Shown: positions 22,621-34,644 of the stretch, in pieces
How the letters are laid out: each line of letters opens with the position of its first letter
Position numbering within the stretch: position 1 is the first letter of the stretch
Translations under genes and position numbers: made by a program
The notes under the pieces: model-generated
The model's database searches: none
Told to the model about the DNA's origin: nothing
Seen by the model: only the letters and a program-made list of their open reading frames with translations
Assembly (NCBI RefSeq): GCF_002575655.3
Contig: NC_053036.3
Span: 160,122,627 to 160,186,626 of the forward strand
Reading direction: 5' to 3'
Source: Aegilops tauschii subsp. strangulata
Lineage: Eukaryota; Streptophyta; Magnoliopsida; Poales; Poaceae
Length of the DNA: 64,000 nucleotides

Positions 22621-23955
22621 CACATGAAAGACAAGAATTGAAGAATGAAGAGAGCATCATATAGCATGTGAAAAACACATCTAAGTCTAACATACTTCCT
22701 ATGCATAGTCATCTTATAGGCAAACAAATTATCAAGAGAAGCAAATACTAGCATATGCAAGGAAGAAGTGAGAAACAATAGCAATCTCAACATAACGAGA
22801 GGTAATTTAGTAACATGAAAATTTCTCCAACCATATTTTCCTCTCTCATAATAATTACATGTGGGATCATATTCAAATTCAACAATATAGCTATCACATA
22901 AAATTTTCTCTACATGATCCACTAGCATGCAAAGTTGACACTCTTCCAAAATAGTGGGAATGTCATTAACTAAAGTCATGACCTCTCCAAACCCACTTTT
23001 ATCAAACATACCATAAGATTGAATATTCTCCAAATATGTGGGATCTAAAGTTTACACTCTTCCAAACCCACTTTCAGTATTATTGCATACACTATTATCA
23101 ATCTCATATTCATCATGGGGCTTAATTAAAGTTTCAAGATCATAAGAAGAATCACCCCAATCATGATCATTGCAACAAATAGTAGTCATAGCAAAACTAG
23201 CATCCCCAAGCTTGAGGCTTTTCATATCATTAACACAATTGACATTAAGAGAATTTATAATAACATCATTGCAATCATGCTTTTCATCGAAGGAACTATC
23301 AAGTATGGGTGCAATAGCAACGATCTCATGTTTAACATAAGGAACTATAGCAAATTCATTTTCATAAATATTGGCATCATGGCCACAAGAATAGCAAGCA
23401 TCATGTTCATCAAGGGATATTTCAATCAAATCATCGGAATTATCATTATCTATAGATTCATTCATATCATTATTTTCTTCCAAAGCAACGGTCATTCTCT
23501 CAATAAATTCTTTGACATAGACATTATGAGCATAGTTTTCATAGCAATATTTCAGATTCGTAGAGAGTAATATCATACTTTTCAATAAAAGAAGCAACTT
23601 CATAAGCACCCTCAAAAGCAACAAATTCTTCAATTTGTTCGATATGATAGTAACTATAAACACCCTTTGCATAAGAAGATAAGATTTCATTTTCATTAAA
23701 CTCACATAGGTAGGGAAGGTGTTTTTTAGGGTTCTTAGAGCAACAAGTAAAATCATAAATTTCACAAAGATTCCAAGCATAACACAGCAATCTGTTTATT
23801 TGATCCCATAAGAGTCTCCCCTTTTTAGACAAACGGTGACGCACAAAATGAGCATGCTCATCTAAAGATTTCCCATCAACTAGGGTAGTTGGGGTTTTAG
23901 CACGAGCGCATGAGGATCGAAGATGATCCAAGTAGAACACTTTAAGTGGATCCAT
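22620..23955 (-). pseudogene. Sabrina-like ORF of unknown function, broken
   Basis: The frame from ATG 23955 gives MDPLKVFYLDHLRSSCARAK and WDQINRLLCYAWNLCEIYDF, ending at 23539. The coding sense continues in another frame from about 23570 (EFIERMTVALEENNDMNE, then SLDEHDACYSCGHDANIYEN) to TAG at 23052. It resumes in that same frame through LVDHVEKILCDSYIVEFEYD and MHRKYVRLRCVFHMLYDAL to 22620. One frameshift and one stop therefore separate it from a protein of about 445 residues. Its C-terminal half is related to the 13337-14101 ORF. No Gag or Pol motif seen. Confidence 0.6.
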
Positions 23956-24157
23956 ATCAATAGATTTTTAGCATGCAAAGATGCAAGCAAATAGAAGGCA
24001 CATGGAAACACAAACAAAGATACATATGGGAAGAAGGCGAATAAAACGACAAGGGTGAAGTGGGGGAGAGGAAAACGAGAGGCAAATGGCAAATAATGTA
24101 ATGCGAGGGATAAGAGTTTGTGATGGGTACTTGGTATGTCTTGACTTGTGCGTAGAC

Positions 24158-24175
24158 TCCCCAGCAACAGCGCCA
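24158..24175 (-). other. tRNA-Asp-type primer binding site of element B
   Basis: The minus strand reads TGGCGCTGTTGCTGGGGA, 11 bp inside the 5' LTR end. It differs at two positions from the perfect site in element A. Confidence 0.75.
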
Positions 24176-24186
24176 GAAATCCTTAT

Positions 24187-25746
24187 TGCTACCTCTTGAG
24201 CACTGCATTGGCTTTCCCTTGAAGAGGAAAGGGTGATGCAGCAAAGTAGCGTAAGTATTTCCCTCAGTTTTTGAGAACCAAGGTATCAATCCAGTAGGAG
24301 ACTACACGCAAGTCACCTCGTACCTACACAAACAAATAAGAACCTTGCAACCAACGTGATAAAGGGGTTGTCAATCCCTTCACGACCACTTGCAAAAGTG
24401 AGATCTGATATAGATAATAAGATAAATATTTTTGGTATTTTTATGGTAAAGATTGAAAGTAAAGATTGCAAAGTAAAATAGATTGGAAACTTATATGATG
24501 GAAAGTAGACCCGGGGCCATAGGTTTCACTAGTGGCTTCTCTCAAGATAGCATAAGTATTATGGCGGGTGAACAACTTACTATCGAGCAATTGATGGAAA
24601 AGTGCATAGTTATGAGAATATCTAAGCATGATCATGTATATAGGCATCACGTCCGCGACAAGTAGACCGAAACGATTCTGCATCTACTACTATTACTCCA
24701 CACATCGACCGCTATCCAGCATGCATCTAGAGTATTAAGTTCATAAGAACAGAGTTACGCATTAGGCAAGATGACATGATGTAGAGGGATAAACTCAAGC
24801 AATATGATATAAACCCCATCTTTTTATCCTCGATGGCAACAATACAATACGTGCCTTGCTGCCCCTGCTGTCACTGGGAAAGGACACTGCAAGATTGAAC
24901 CCAAAGCTAAGCACTTATCCCATTGCAAGAAATATCAATCTAGTAGGCCAAACCAAACAGATAATTCAAAGAGACTTGCAAAGATAACAAATCATACATA
25001 AAAGAATTCAGAGGAGATTCAAATATTGTTCATAGATAATCTTGATCATAAACCCACAATTCATCGGATCTCGACAAACACACCGCAAAAAGAATTAAAT
25101 CGAATAGATCTCCAAGAAGATCGAGCAGAACATTGTATTAAGATCCAAAGAGAGAGAAGAAGCCATCTAGCTAATAACTATGGACCCGAAGGTCTACGGT
25201 AAACTACTCACACATCATCGGAGAGGCTATGGTGTTGATGTAGAAGCCCTCCATGATCGATTCCCCCTCCGGCGGAGCGCCGAAAAGGGCCCCAAGATGG
25301 GATCTCACGGGTACAGAAGGTTGCGGCGGTGGAAATAGGGTTTCGTGGTGCTCTCGGATGTTTTCGGGGTATATGAGTATATATAGGCGAAAGAAGTCGA
25401 TCAGGGGAGCCACGAGGGGCCCACGAGGGTGGGGGCGCGCCTACCCCCTTGGGCGCGCCCTCCTACCTCGTGGCCTCCTCATTTCTTTCTTGACGTCTAC
25501 TCCAGGTCTCCTGGATTGCGTTTGTTCCAAAAATCACTCTCCCGAAGGTTTCATTCCGTTTGATACTCCTTTTCTGTGAAACACTGAAATAGGCACAAAA
25601 AAACAGCAATTTGCACTGGGCCTTTGGTTAGTAGGTTAGTCCCAAAAATAATATAAAAGTGCATAACAAAGCCCATTAAACATCCAAAACAGGTAATATA
25701 ATAGCATGGAACAATAAAAAATTATAGATACGTTGGAGACGTATCA
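24187..25746 (-). mobile_element. 5' LTR of element B
   Basis: Same ends and order as 18223-19778. A TATA-like CTATATATACTC on the minus strand near 25375 marks the promoter. Small indels and scattered substitutions separate it from the other LTR. Confidence 0.85.
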
Positions 25747-28020
25747 TGCATTCGACAGAGAACACCGTTGAGGGAGACCACGGTAAGTCATTCGCAAGTG
25801 CCGCCTGCAAGCCGAGACAACTGCCTTATTTGCATCCAGGAAGTCCGTTGAACCAAAGGACGCATAAATGTACTAGTACACAATAGCATCGTCCGTCCAG
25901 CTTAGTGCGGTGAGGTGGTTTCTCGAAGAAGACGATGGAGAAGCGGAGTCAGCGAAGAGTGAAATGATGGTTGCTTCGTCCGTGCTTTGTGATTTGACAC
26001 CTCAATGCTTTGTGATTTGTGATAGAAGGGACAGGGGAGTAGACTCTATGCTCTGTACTGTACATGCGTCCAAGCACATGAGCAAGAGGAGAGACGTTGC
26101 ATTTTTCTATTCCTTCAATCAATCAATCAATCAGGGAGCTTCGGTTCCATCTTTTTGGCTTTGGCAGCACCGTCCACAATGGTTCCCATCGATGCCAAAA
26201 GCTATTTTCACATTTGGCTACACATTGCGGATGCCCTTAAGCGTACCACTTGCTTTTGCTCCTGTGTGCTATCTATACAAATCTCAATTATATTGATCTA
26301 AAAAATTATAGAATCAAGATTAGTAAAAAGGAGGTGATTTTGCCGCGTGGATGGCGGGGGAGTTTTCTTATTTTTAGAGGACGTTGTCCTGGCGGTTTGC
26401 TAACATCCGGTCCCGCGTGTCAGTGCTTTACCAAGCCGATCCGTGTCCCACATGAGGCAGAACAACGACAGAAGCAACACGTGGTTAACTTGAAGAAGAT
26501 GAGGGAGAAGCGGATTCAGCAACGAGTGAAATGATGGTTGCTTCATCCCTCCAACTTCTTTTTTTAGCATTATTACTTCGTCCCTCCAACTTAACTGCGG
26601 GAAAGGTGCTGCTTTGTGATTTGACGCCTCATTTCTCATTACTACGCCGGGGCCATTACTGGGGTGCTTCACCCCTGCTGCTCTGCATTGTATTTTGGTA
26701 TGGCACATGGAGCCGGTAGCATGATGTCCCACATGTCGAAGAACGGGACTAGAACATTTATGAAAGCGAGCGCTCCACTCTTACGATGGAGGAGTACATG
26801 ACACGGCAGCCCCGTGAACTGTCACTTGTACTGTATAGTACTATAGTTTTGCTATTTCGCACGATGCATCGATACAAACCCGATTAAACAGGAAAGGGCG
26901 GAATTTTCCCCGCGCGGTAGATGATACTGGCCATACATTTCAAAGGCAATTTTAATCTATGAAACTGAATAATAAAGTAACAATATGATATCTAGTAAAA
27001 CTAAAAATACATATGATTTATTGTGTTAGAGTGTAGTAGTAGTGCTGTATTGCATAGTTGTTAGATGTAACATGCGAGAACGTGTAGAGATGTAGTTTTG
27101 GAGGGCCTACAGAGAGAAAAGCGTAATACAGTCACCGAACTTCAGAATATGCTCATTACGGTCACTATATACGTTTTGCGGTGATTATACGGTCACTTGC
27201 TCACCATTCAGCATCAGATTGCACTCTGTTGACCGGCCAAATAGTCTGCGTGGCACCATGTTGACTAGTTAAATTGACGACGTTCCTTGTGGGTCCCACA
27301 TGTTAGTTCACATAGGAAAAAGGTCAGATAAACACAAATTTACGCAGGTGCGACAAGACTCCAACCCATGAGCGGGAATCACCTGGTTGTGTATGTGTCT
27401 ATCAGGGCCTGATGTGTGCGCATGCACGTGTAGGTTGAGCACTTGAGCGTGAGAGTGTGTGTTGGTCGTGTGGTGTGTGCATGCATGCATGCATGCGTGT
27501 GAGTGTTGCGTGCGTGCGTGGCTGCATGTGTTCGTGTGAGTGTTGCGTGCATGCAGTTCGTGTGCATGCGTGCATGTGTGTATAATCACCACACCAGCTC
27601 CTGTGTGTTAAAACAGACGGCTCAGCATACCAATACAAGGCCACATTGTCCACTGTGCCCGCGGTCATGACTTCGAACCACCGTCCAATATTTTTTTGTC
27701 GTTTGTTTTCATTCTTACTAGCAAGATGCCCGTGCGTTGCACGTAACATCAAGATGCATTTGTATGACTAGTTTATCTTGTGAGAGAAAAGGATGAACGA
27801 GGGAAGGCCTTATTTGCAAATGTGGAGAGGTGTGTGGATACCTTTTTGCAAAATTGCCATAGTTTCCTTCCTATCCGTCAGATATAAATCAGATGGCCTA
27901 TATTGCAGGATGGCAGGCACACCATCATCACTAACTCTGTTGTTTATAAGAGTGTAGAAGAGTAGATACAAGCCGACGGGTGGGCCCAATGATAGTGAGA
28001 TAATGTGATGCAACACTAGA
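25747..28020. other. Intergenic flank with module M copy 4 and an internal duplication
   Basis: No intact gene. Related segments at about 25934-26003 and 26501-26628 share GAGTGAAATGATGGTTGCTT and GCTTTGTGATTTGACRCCTC. Module M motifs are at 26410-26460 (CCAAGCCGATCCGTGTCCCA) and 26860-26925 (GCATCGATACAAACC, TTTTCCCCGCG). At 27400-27570 is a GTGTGCATGC-rich low-complexity stretch whose His/Thr-rich minus-strand ORFs are artefacts. The motif ACTAGCAAGATGCCCGTGCG at about 27717 resembles the foldback end at 44697. Confidence 0.45.
28018..28020 (+). repeat. Left 3-bp target duplication of the 27-kb CACTA element
   Basis: AGA, matching AGA at 55003-55005. Confidence 0.7.
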
Positions 28021-28380
28021 CACTACAAAAAAAAAAGACACATCCGTGACATTTTGGGCCGAACGAATTGTTTTTCTGTCATACTTATGACACTTCTATG
28101 ACGATAATTGTGACCAAACCCGGTATCATCATAGATGTGGTGGGCTCCTACTTCTATGACAAAAAATCATGACAGAAAATGGGATTTTTGTCCTGGGCGG
28201 GCCAGAGATGCAGCTGCATGACATTCTTTGGGCCGTCCATGACGGAGAAAACCGTGTTAGAAGCGAGGGCGAGGAAAATATCGGGGGAGTTCCCGATTAC
28301 GGGCGTGGTCGGGGGCCGAGCGATGCGCGTTTCTCTCGTACGTATGCATGTGTGTGCGAGGCGTTGCACTCTAACTGAAC
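28021..28380 (+). repeat. Left terminal region of the CACTA element
   Basis: Terminal CACTA end plus subterminal motifs: GTGACATTTTGGGCC, TTCTGTCATACTTATGACAC, ACTTCTATGACGATAATTGT and CTTCTATGACAAAAAATCAT. These spaced TGACA/TGTCA units are candidate transposase-binding sites. Confidence 0.6.
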
Positions 28381-29340
28381 CCGAGCGAGGCGTTGGGCTC
28401 TAACTGAACCCGAGCGATTGCACTGTAGGCTACGCGTTACTGAACCCGAGCGATCGATCGATGGCTGTTAACTGAACCCGATCGAGCGATTCCTTCGCTA
28501 CTGCTGCTAACTGAAGCCGATCGATGCTGCCTCTGGATGAACAGTGAGCGTTGTTGGGGGGTTTGGATGAAAACTTCCCGGTGGGGGTTGGATGAACAGG
28601 AACCTGTGGTAGTAGAGGCCCTTGCCGCTGGATGAATAGTACCCCAATCGATCGAGCCGGTGGATGAACAGGACCCCATGGAGGGCTGGATGAACAGGAC
28701 CTCGTGGAGGGCTGGTTGAACAGTAGCCGGTGGAGGGCTGGATGAATAGTAGCCTGTGGAGGGGTGGTTGAACAGGACCCCTGTGGAGAGGGCCGGTTGA
28801 ACAATAGCTGGTGGAGGAGCGCGCGGTGGAGGCTGGATGAACAGGAGCCCGTGGATGAACAGTCGCATGTGGAGGCTGGAGGAGGTCGACGGTGGATGAA
28901 CAGTAGCCCGTGCAGGCTGAAGGAGGTCGACGGTGGAGATGAACAGTATCCCGTGGAGTCCCGTTTTGTGGTACGCTACACCCCTCCCGATGAACAGGAC
29001 CCCCGTTTCGACCGTAGTGCTCCAACACAAGTCCGTTTCCTCTGTTTTGCGGTACGCCACACCCCTCCCGATCAACAGGACCCCGTTTCGACCATAGGAG
29101 GTCCGTTTCCTCCGTTTTGCGGTACGCCAGACCCCTCCCGATGAACAGGATCTCGTTTCCACCGTGGTCGGTCAAACACAAGGCTGTTTCCTCCGTTCTG
29201 CGGTACGCCAGGCCTCATTTCCATTGGCTATTCCGTCCAAGCCAGTTGGCTCCCGATGAACAGCACGCGTTCCGTTGCCTCCCGATGAACACGACGCATT
29301 CCATTGCCTCCCCATGAACACGACGATGATGCAGTTTCTT
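28365..29340 (+). repeat. GATGAACAG-type minisatellite in the left arm
   Basis: Irregular units of about 25-60 bp with variants of TGGATGAACAGGACCCCGTG and GAGGGCTGGATGAACAG. Before them come repeats of AACTGAACCCGAGCGA, and after them a unit with TTTCCTCCGTTTTGCGGTAC present three times (about 28955, 29040, 29110). The long ORFs on both strands here are products of the repeat and not genes. Confidence 0.75.
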
Positions 29341-29649
29341 CGTTTCGACCCAGCCACAGCCATGTACACGAGCCCTGGCCGTACGTATGCGCGAGTAGGC
29401 GTTCGAGACCCCGCCCGTATGTACGTACGTCGCCGTATTTTCTTTCTTGCACCCTGACCGCTGTACGTACGTGTACATGCTACATGCGCGCCTCTACTAC
29501 CACACATGGGCGCCTCTACTACGACACGTGCCCTTCCTTGCACGGCCACGGTTCATCGTTGCAGCCTGCAGACAGGCCGATCGACCAGTATGTACGTACA
29601 TGTTCGCGACCAGAATGACAACACTACGTACGCTTCGACCGGGTGCGAA

Positions 29650-30900
29650 GATGTAGCTGGTGGGTCCCAGTAGTCAGGGGGGCGAATCATTTTTTTGCCC
29701 GTAATATGGACGCACTTCCTTGCGTGCGAAGATGTAGCTAGTGGGTCCCAGCAGTCAGGGGGAACATTTTTTTCACGAAATACGGTGGCCCGTCCGGTGG
29801 GTCCCTGCTGTCAGGCGGAGGAATCATTGTTTTCCACGAAATAAGGAGGCACTTCCTTGCTGCGGCTGTGGACCCAGCTGTCAGCCTCTCCACGTACAGT
29901 ACTCTTCCGATGGAAGTCATTCCTTGACCACTTTGACCACGCCGCGGCGAGAGCACCACGTCGGTGGACGACGGTGAGGCCTAGGAAGGGGATGACGCGG
30001 AGCCAGGGAAGACGCGGCAGTGGATGCCCATACGGAGAGGAGTATGAGGGTTCACTGGTTCGGCTGCGGTGTGAGGCTGCCGTCACCGCAGGGCCTGGCC
30101 AGCGGTGGGAGTAGTAGGGGCGGTGAGGCCTCCGCGGCATCACAGCTGGCCACGGGAAGCAGGAGCACGCGACACGACCGGCGCTGGTTTGGGCGGCTGG
30201 AGCAACAAGACCAGAGGTTGAAGAAGCACTACCACCGTTGGATGGACATCGTACGGTCACTGGAGCTAGAATCGTTCATATTGACTAAGTTGACAAAGCC
30301 CTCCGTCCCCGTCAACTTAGTAGGCCCACAAGTCAGCCTCCCACTATGGTGGGTCCCAGCTGTCAGGTGGAGGAATCATTATTTTGCGCGTAATAAGGAG
30401 GCATTTCCTTGCATGCGGCCGTGGGCCCAGCTGTCAGCCTCTCCACGCACAGTCTACTTCCGATGCATGTCGTTCGTTGACTTTGTTGACTACTCCGCGC
30501 CGAGCACATCCAAGGTGGTGGACGACGGCGAGGCCCCGGACGGCAACGAGCCGGAGATGGGAAGACGCGGGAGTAGAGTCGCAGACGGAGAGGTGTACGA
30601 GGGTTAACTGGTTCTAGTGCGGTGTGGTTCGGTAGTCAGTGGAGAAGAACATGAGGTGTGGAGGGGTGGAGGGATGGCCTGGCCAACGGTGGGGTAGCGC
30701 TTCACAGCGAAGCGTGCTAAGCAGAGCTGCTAGCAGCAGGAGGCGGGAGCAGGTGGTCCCGGCGGCGCTGGAGGAAGAAGACGAGAGATTGAAGATGGAT
30801 GCCGGTCGTTGGATGTAAATCCAACGGCTAACAATGTCAGAATCATTGGTTGACTAAGTTGACAACGACTTGCGTTGGCTCCGACCTATTGGCCCACATT
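29650..30900 (+). repeat. Duplicated module of about 550 bp in the left arm
   Basis: Two diverged copies (about 29790-30340 and 30345-30900) share GTGGGTCCC..CTGTCAGG.GGAGGAATCATT, CCAGCTGTCAGCCTCTCCAC, a TTGACCAC/GTTGACTAC segment, GTGGACGACGG.GAGGCC and TTGACTAAGTTGACAA. Shorter pieces of the first part repeat at 29655 and 29735, and a third partial copy is at 31790-31990. ORFs through it are open but have no recognised product. Confidence 0.6.
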
Positions 30901-32690
30901 TCAGCCTAAAAAAATGTGGCACATATTCAACCCATTTTTTCAGAATTTACAGTCAATTTGATCTTTTTTTAAAGAATTACAGTCCATTTGCTGGGCTGGG
31001 TGAACAAATAATGTAGTGTCCATGCGGCCCATTTATTTTTCTCCTAAAAAATTACAGGCCATTTGCACTTTCTCGAAATACACGATTTTGCTGGGCTGAT
31101 TATAATTATAATGTTGGGTTGGGCGCAGCAATGTTATCAAAAAATAAACAGGGGCTGAGCATTTTGTTATAAATATATTTAAATAGTAAGTGATTTATTA
31201 TTACATTGGTCCTTAAATCTTACCAAGCTTTTGTACACAATCACCAGGATTTTCGTTGCCAAAAAAATCCAGTATTTTATTGTTAAGAAATTATTTTTAT
31301 AAGTTAATAAGATGTGGGATATTGTTTTCTTACATATGTAAGTATCTGTTAAATATATGATGACAACAACAATACTATATAATAACATATAAAATAATTT
31401 AAATATATAAAATATAGTTAGAAGGGAAACAAAAGTTGGACTAGGCGTTCCTATTCTTATATAACAAACCTCTGCGTTTTCTTCAAAAAAATACATAAAT
31501 TAGGCTGCCGATGTTTTGGGAAAAATAAAACCTCGGATGGGAGGTCCATAGACCGGTCGATACATGACGGCCCTCAAAAAAATACAAACCGGCATGTCGT
31601 GGGCTGCGCATGTTAAAAAAGAAAGCCTAGACTGGGCAGCCCAAAACCCAGCGGATACTTACTGCCCCAGTGATAATAAATGATACTACCCGCCAGCTCC
31701 ACAGCTTCATTGTGTATTTATCTCCTACATTGAAGCACCTAAAAAAATGTAACTATGTTGACAAACCCGTGGGCCCCAATGTCAGTATAGCATTAGGAGT
31801 AAGTTTTTTTCGATGAGGCACTTGCTTGCGTACGGCCATAGACCTGGTGGGTCCCGACTGTCCGCCTCTCCACGTACAGTCCTCTCCAGATTCCTATCGT
31901 TTGTTCCGCATGTTCACAACGGCAGACAGTGGCGCCACGGCGAGCGCACAAAGGCGCAGGAGGTGATCAGACCACCCAAGGCAGTGCCATATTTGTAATG
32001 AAAGTACTGAACTAGCCCGGTGGCCAAGTGACACTACCCGACAGCTGTTCCGCCCGGTTTCGATTCCACCTGATGCAGGGAAAATATCGCCAATTTTTTT
32101 GCCTCTGCCATTATTGACATGTGGGTCCCCATTGTCATCTACGCACACCACGTCCAACACTTGCCAAAACTTCGTCCCTCGTTTTCTCTGTTTTTCGCAC
32201 ACTAGACATTGTGTGGGCATCTTGAAAATAGCATATTTTTTGACTGTGCATCATATGAAGATGTGCTATGCATGAATGTTGATCAGCATGATGTTAACTG
32301 GCTGGTAATTCCATTTTCGGCCATGAATAAAACTTCCAACATGATGTTAACCCTGTTTGAAAAGGCCGTGTTAATATAAATGCTCTGGCCCTGAAAGTTG
32401 CAGTTTCTTATCTGAAACTGAAACTTGCAGTTCCTTCTCTGACAATCACATTGTCTGCACTTTTAAACACTTATGAAACTACATTTTTTTAGGTGCTAAA
32501 AATAGATCTCTAGAATCCATAAAATACTTCATATGCTCAATACTACAAATCTGAAATTCAAAAGACATTCATATATGAAAGTACTCTCAGAATACACAAC
32601 ACAAAACACAATTCACAACCTGCAAATACTGACAACCCTAAGCTCCTCCTGACAATTCACAACCTACCCGACTATTGGGCTGGGGGGCAG
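30901..32690. other. AT-rich noncoding cargo of the CACTA element
   Basis: No supported gene. 30905-31130 has a thrice-repeated AATTACAG.CCATTTG motif. 31150-31500 is very AT-rich. The partial third copy of the left-arm module is at 31790-31990. Confidence 0.4.
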
Positions 32691-32697
32691 TCCCCTC

Positions 32698-33174
32698 CTA
32701 TTCCTCGGCGGCAGACATCCGCCCCGTGAGACCATGTGAACGGCGAGGGAGAGGATGGCGGGGAAGCGTCGTCGGGCCAACTACTTTTCTCCTCTTGCAG
32801 CTGGGTTCGGTTGACGAAGACTCCACCGGCTCGCTCTGGCACGACACCCTCACAAACGTCACCCTGTAGATGCTCGATCCTTCAATCTCTAGTGGATGCT
32901 CCATCTGGGATCGATACTCCCACCACCGCTCCCTCACGATCGGATTCGGTGAATCTGTTTGCTCCATGGCCCAGAGGAGCAGCTCTATGTACTCCCATGC
33001 GACTCCCTTCGGGAGTATCGCCGCCTTTTCGCTCTGTTGCAGATATTTGGCCATGGATGTCGCCGTCGCCGCTAGTTGGTCCTTGTTGTCAAACCAAGAC
33101 TGTATCTCCAACATCCTAGCTAGCTTCACAGGGTAACCGTCTGCGATCCTCACGTATCAGTTGTACTCCTCCAT
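32698..33174 (-). pseudogene. Unknown gene, copy 1 of a divergent pair (LLWAMEQTDSP family)
   Basis: The frame from ATG 33174 reads MEEYN, a TGA, then YVRIADGYPVKLARMLEIQS and WFDNKD, LLLWAMEQTDSPNP, RWWEYRSQMEHP and a basic stretch CKRRK to the stop at 32698. A start after the TGA would be at the Met in KLARML. It is clearly related to the plus-strand copy at 34201: shared KLAR..EI..WFDN, M...QKSE/QQSEKAA, LLWAMEQTDSP, RWW.YRS..EHP. Function unknown. The two copies point away from each other and each has a TCTCC/GGAGA-type minisatellite upstream. Confidence 0.55.
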
Positions 33175-33204
33175 CGATCTACTTCTCCACAGCACCTTCA
33201 CTCG

Positions 33205-33475
33205 CCGGCGGTGGTTTTTGAATGGAAGAGGAGAGGAGCAGTGCTGGTTTTGGATTAGAACAGGAGAGGACCGACACAGGTTTTGGATTGGGACAGGAGA
33301 GGAGGGGCGCTGGTTTTGAAATGGAAGAGGAGAGGAGCGACGCTGGTTTTGGATTGGAACAGGAGAGGAGGGGCGGTGGTTTTGAAATGGAAGAGGAGAG
33401 AAGCGGCGCTGGATTTAGATAGGAACAGGAGAGGAGCGGCGGTGGTTTAAGAGGAGAGGAGCGGCGCTCGTCTTG
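33205..33475 (+). repeat. GGAAGAGGAGAGGAGCG minisatellite (upstream of copy 1)
   Basis: Seven or so units of about 36-40 bp: GAGGAGAGGAGCGGCGCTGG + TTTTGGATTGGAACAG or TTTTGAAATGGAA. The plus-strand ORF through it (33222-33422) is repeat product. Confidence 0.8.
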
Positions 33476-33789
33476 GAAGTATTTTTTTTGTTTTGCGTAT
33501 TTTGGGTCAAAGTTTGACCACGTACTGTATTTGACAAGCAAAATGTGAATGCATGTCACCAAAAATTGTATCGTTTGGTTCATATCTGAATGTACTTTCA
33601 AATTATATTATTTTTGCAACGTATAACATATATTTTATTTGTGAAAATCATGGTCAATTATGACCCAGAATAAAAGGGAGACTAGTTAATGTGGGGTCGC
33701 TTTCTTACTTGAAGGGAAATTGATTTTGATTTTGATCCAGTCACAGCGCGCCGGCCCTCTCGTCCAATCCTAAATCGCTGCCGCACGCT

Positions 33790-34165
33790 CCTCTCCGTCT
33801 TCTCCATTGCAAAACCACCTCCTCTCCTCTCCATCATCTCCATTCCAAAACCACCGTCTCGCCTCTCCCTCTTCTCCATTGCAAAACCACCTCCTCTCTC
33901 CTCGGACGAGGATCCCCTGACGTAGCCCATCCTGGCATTGAGACACCGACACATGGGTCCCACCAAGCGAGGGGGCCCACCTGTGAGCGACCGAAAGGCA
34001 GGAAAACCTCTCCTCTCCATCATCTCCATTCCAAAACCATCGTCTTGCCTCTCCCTCTTCTCCATTTTAAAACCACCCCTCTCCTCTCCATCATCTCCAT
34101 TCCAAAACCACCATCTCGCCTCTCCCTCTTCTCTATTGCAAGACCACCGTCTCTCCTCCCATCTT
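33790..34165 (+). repeat. CTCTCCATCATCTCCATTCC minisatellite (upstream of copy 2)
   Basis: Eight or so units of about 32-35 bp alternating CTCTCCATCATCTCCATTCC and CTCTCCCTCTTCTCCATTGC, each followed by AAAACCACC. In the opposite orientation it resembles the 33205-33475 array. The two arrays and genes form an inverted duplication around an AT-rich centre (33480-33770). Confidence 0.75.
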
Positions 34166-34200
34166 CGAAAGCTAGCACCGGACCACTCAGAAGGACATCT

Positions 34201-34644
34201 ATGCAGAGGATGCAGCAGCGAATCAGGCAGATTGCCGGCGGCGACCAGGCAAAGTTAGCCAGGTTGAAGGAGATCCTTACTTGGTTTGACAATGAGTGGG
34301 AGATTTCCAGGACGGTGAGGGCCATGTGGCAATGTATGCAAAAGAGCGAGACGGCGGCGATGAGGGCGGCGATGTACTCCTCGGCGGCAGTCACGCCGCA
34401 GTCCTTCGATTTCATCAAGTATCTCCTCTGGGCGATGGAGCAGACAGATTCGCCCGAGGCGAAAGTCGGGCGGAGGTGGTGGGCGTACAGGTCGAAGGTC
34501 GAGCACCCAGAGGATGACGAATCGATCGAGTAAGGTGTGTCGTTCGTGAGGGTGCAGAGCCAGCCGGAGCCACAGGAGTATTCGTTCTCCCACTGCAAGA
34601 GGAGGTCGGATGGCACGATGTCACTTCCCCGCCGTTCTCCATGA
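34201..34644 (+). pseudogene. Unknown gene, copy 2 of a divergent pair (LLWAMEQTDSP family)
   Basis: ATG 34201 starts MQRMQQRIRQIAGGDQAKLA, then LKEILTWFDNEWEIS, MWQCMQKSETAAM, FIKYLLWAMEQTDSPEAK and RWWAYRSKVEHPEDD. TAA at 34531-34533 falls where copy 1 has Tyr (SSIYRVTFVRV). Beyond it the frame continues GVSFVRVQSQPEPQEYSFSH and CKRRSDG to TGA 34642-34644. The TAA is therefore probably a premature stop. Helical throughout by composition; no known domain recognised. Confidence 0.55.

Larger units (their letters stand above)
18223..25746 (-). mobile_element. Complete Sabrina-like LTR retrotransposon B (7.5 kb)
   Basis: Two LTRs of about 1.56 kb in the same (minus) orientation flank a 4.4-kb internal region. 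Both outer ends abut TGCAT. On the minus strand the order is 5' LTR (25746-24187), primer site, broken ORF (23955-22620), conserved block, long noncoding region and 3' LTR (19778-18223). There is no protease, RT or integrase, so movement would need proteins from another element. The two LTRs differ by a few percent in the stretches compared by eye, so it is not a very recent insertion. Confidence 0.9.

Noticed and set aside
27308..27752. His/Thr/Cys-rich minus-strand ORFs
   Set aside because: Low-complexity translation of a GTGTGCATGC-rich stretch.
28430..29549. Long overlapping ORFs on both strands in the CACTA left arm
   Set aside because: All arise from the GATGAACAG minisatellite; open in several frames at once, repeat-like protein.
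33682..34065. Minus-strand ORF with repeated FAMEKRERRDGGFGMEMMER
   Set aside because: Translation of the minisatellite upstream of the 34.2-kb gene, on the opposite strand.
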